A stretch of 5,772 nt of DNA, taken from NCBI GenBank assembly GCA_031255655.1, contig JAIRSB010000050.1, forward strand, positions 1-5,772, given 5' to 3'. The position numbers and the translations under genes were made by a program. The notes under the pieces are model-generated. The model saw only the letters and a list, made by a program, of their open reading frames with translations, had not been told where the DNA came from and made no database searches. Position 1 is the stretch's first letter. Each line of letters opens with the position of its first letter. Shown in pieces: positions 5,625 to 5,772 of this stretch. The stretch is from Spirochaetaceae bacterium. GTDB taxonomy: Bacteria; Spirochaetota; Spirochaetia; Treponematales; Breznakiellaceae.

Positions 5625-5772
5625 TCATTCCAAGTCATCTTCTGCACCGATAAAGACCATGAAATCCCGCCATGTTTCATGAAGGACATAGCGCAGGGCG
5701 GCTTGCATCTCGTAGAAAAACATATCACGCCGTCCCGCGTACTTCCGCGCCTCCCTGAAATCCTTGTCTCCC
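5625..5772 (-). CDS. 3' end of an unidentified gene entering from the right edge
   Basis: On the minus strand a frame is open from the window edge for 48 codons to a TGA at 5627-5625. The protein end has a natural-looking mix of charged and hydrophobic residues, with a probable helix (MFFYEMQAALRYVLHETW) and a final acidic GAEDDLE. I do not recognise the family. It converges with the operon, 29 bases past its last stop. Two other frames here are also open to the edge (one on each strand), but their translations look less protein-like. The choice is therefore moderate to low in confidence. Confidence 0.42.
   Translation of the reverse strand, partial: GDKDFREARKYAGRRDMFFYEMQAALRYVLHETWRDFMVFIGAEDDLE

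Noticed and set aside
5598..5772. Plus-strand frame open to the right edge, with an ATG at 5679.
   Set aside because: There is no ribosome binding site, and the translation looks less natural than that of the minus-strand frame over the same bases.

Overview
The window holds a compact plus-strand operon for [FeFe]-hydrogenase-based hydrogen metabolism and probable hydrogen sensing. It comes from an anaerobic, probably fermentative bacterium. The gene set (M3-type HydA, a HydS-type sensory [FeFe]-hydrogenase with a PAS domain, and the SpoIIE/PP2C-like protein that accompanies HydS) is best known from Clostridia, and also occurs in Thermotogae, Spirochaetes and other anaerobes. GC content looks moderate to slightly high. 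I cannot name the organism, and the Clostridia assignment is an inference from gene content only.

Layout. Positions 7-567 encode a small iron-sulfur protein: the cluster-binding C-terminal part of a NuoF/HydB-type flavoprotein subunit plus a two-cluster ferredoxin module, without the FMN/NADH domain. Its frame is open to the window edge, so its true start is uncertain. Next come hydA (570-2267), a complete catalytic [FeFe]-hydrogenase with all accessory clusters and H-cluster motifs; a small DUF2325 protein (2278-2559); hydS (2576-4399), with a ferredoxin module, a modified H-cluster domain, an extra 4Fe-4S domain and a PAS domain; and a SpoIIE-like protein (4396-5595) that has lost the acidic metal-binding positions of the phosphatase fold. 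Spacers are 0-16 bases, or a 4-base overlap between the last two genes, so the genes are probably co-transcribed from a promoter upstream of the window. After 5595 the operon ends. A probable minus-strand gene of unknown function enters from the right edge and ends at 5625.

How the genes may work together. HydA would evolve or oxidise H2, exchanging electrons through its ferredoxin-like domains, possibly via the small NuoF-like/ferredoxin adapter. HydS keeps the cysteines that bind the H-cluster but lacks the proton-transfer cysteine, as known sensory enzymes do. It probably reads H2 or redox state and passes a signal through its PAS and C-terminal helices to the translationally coupled SpoIIE-like protein. 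Because that protein appears catalytically dead, the output is more likely binding or sequestration of a partner than dephosphorylation. This is the most interesting point of the window. Other oddities are the trimmed NuoF-like protein, a perfect 11-bp hairpin inside its non-conserved linker, and a change in strand composition between the first gene and the rest.
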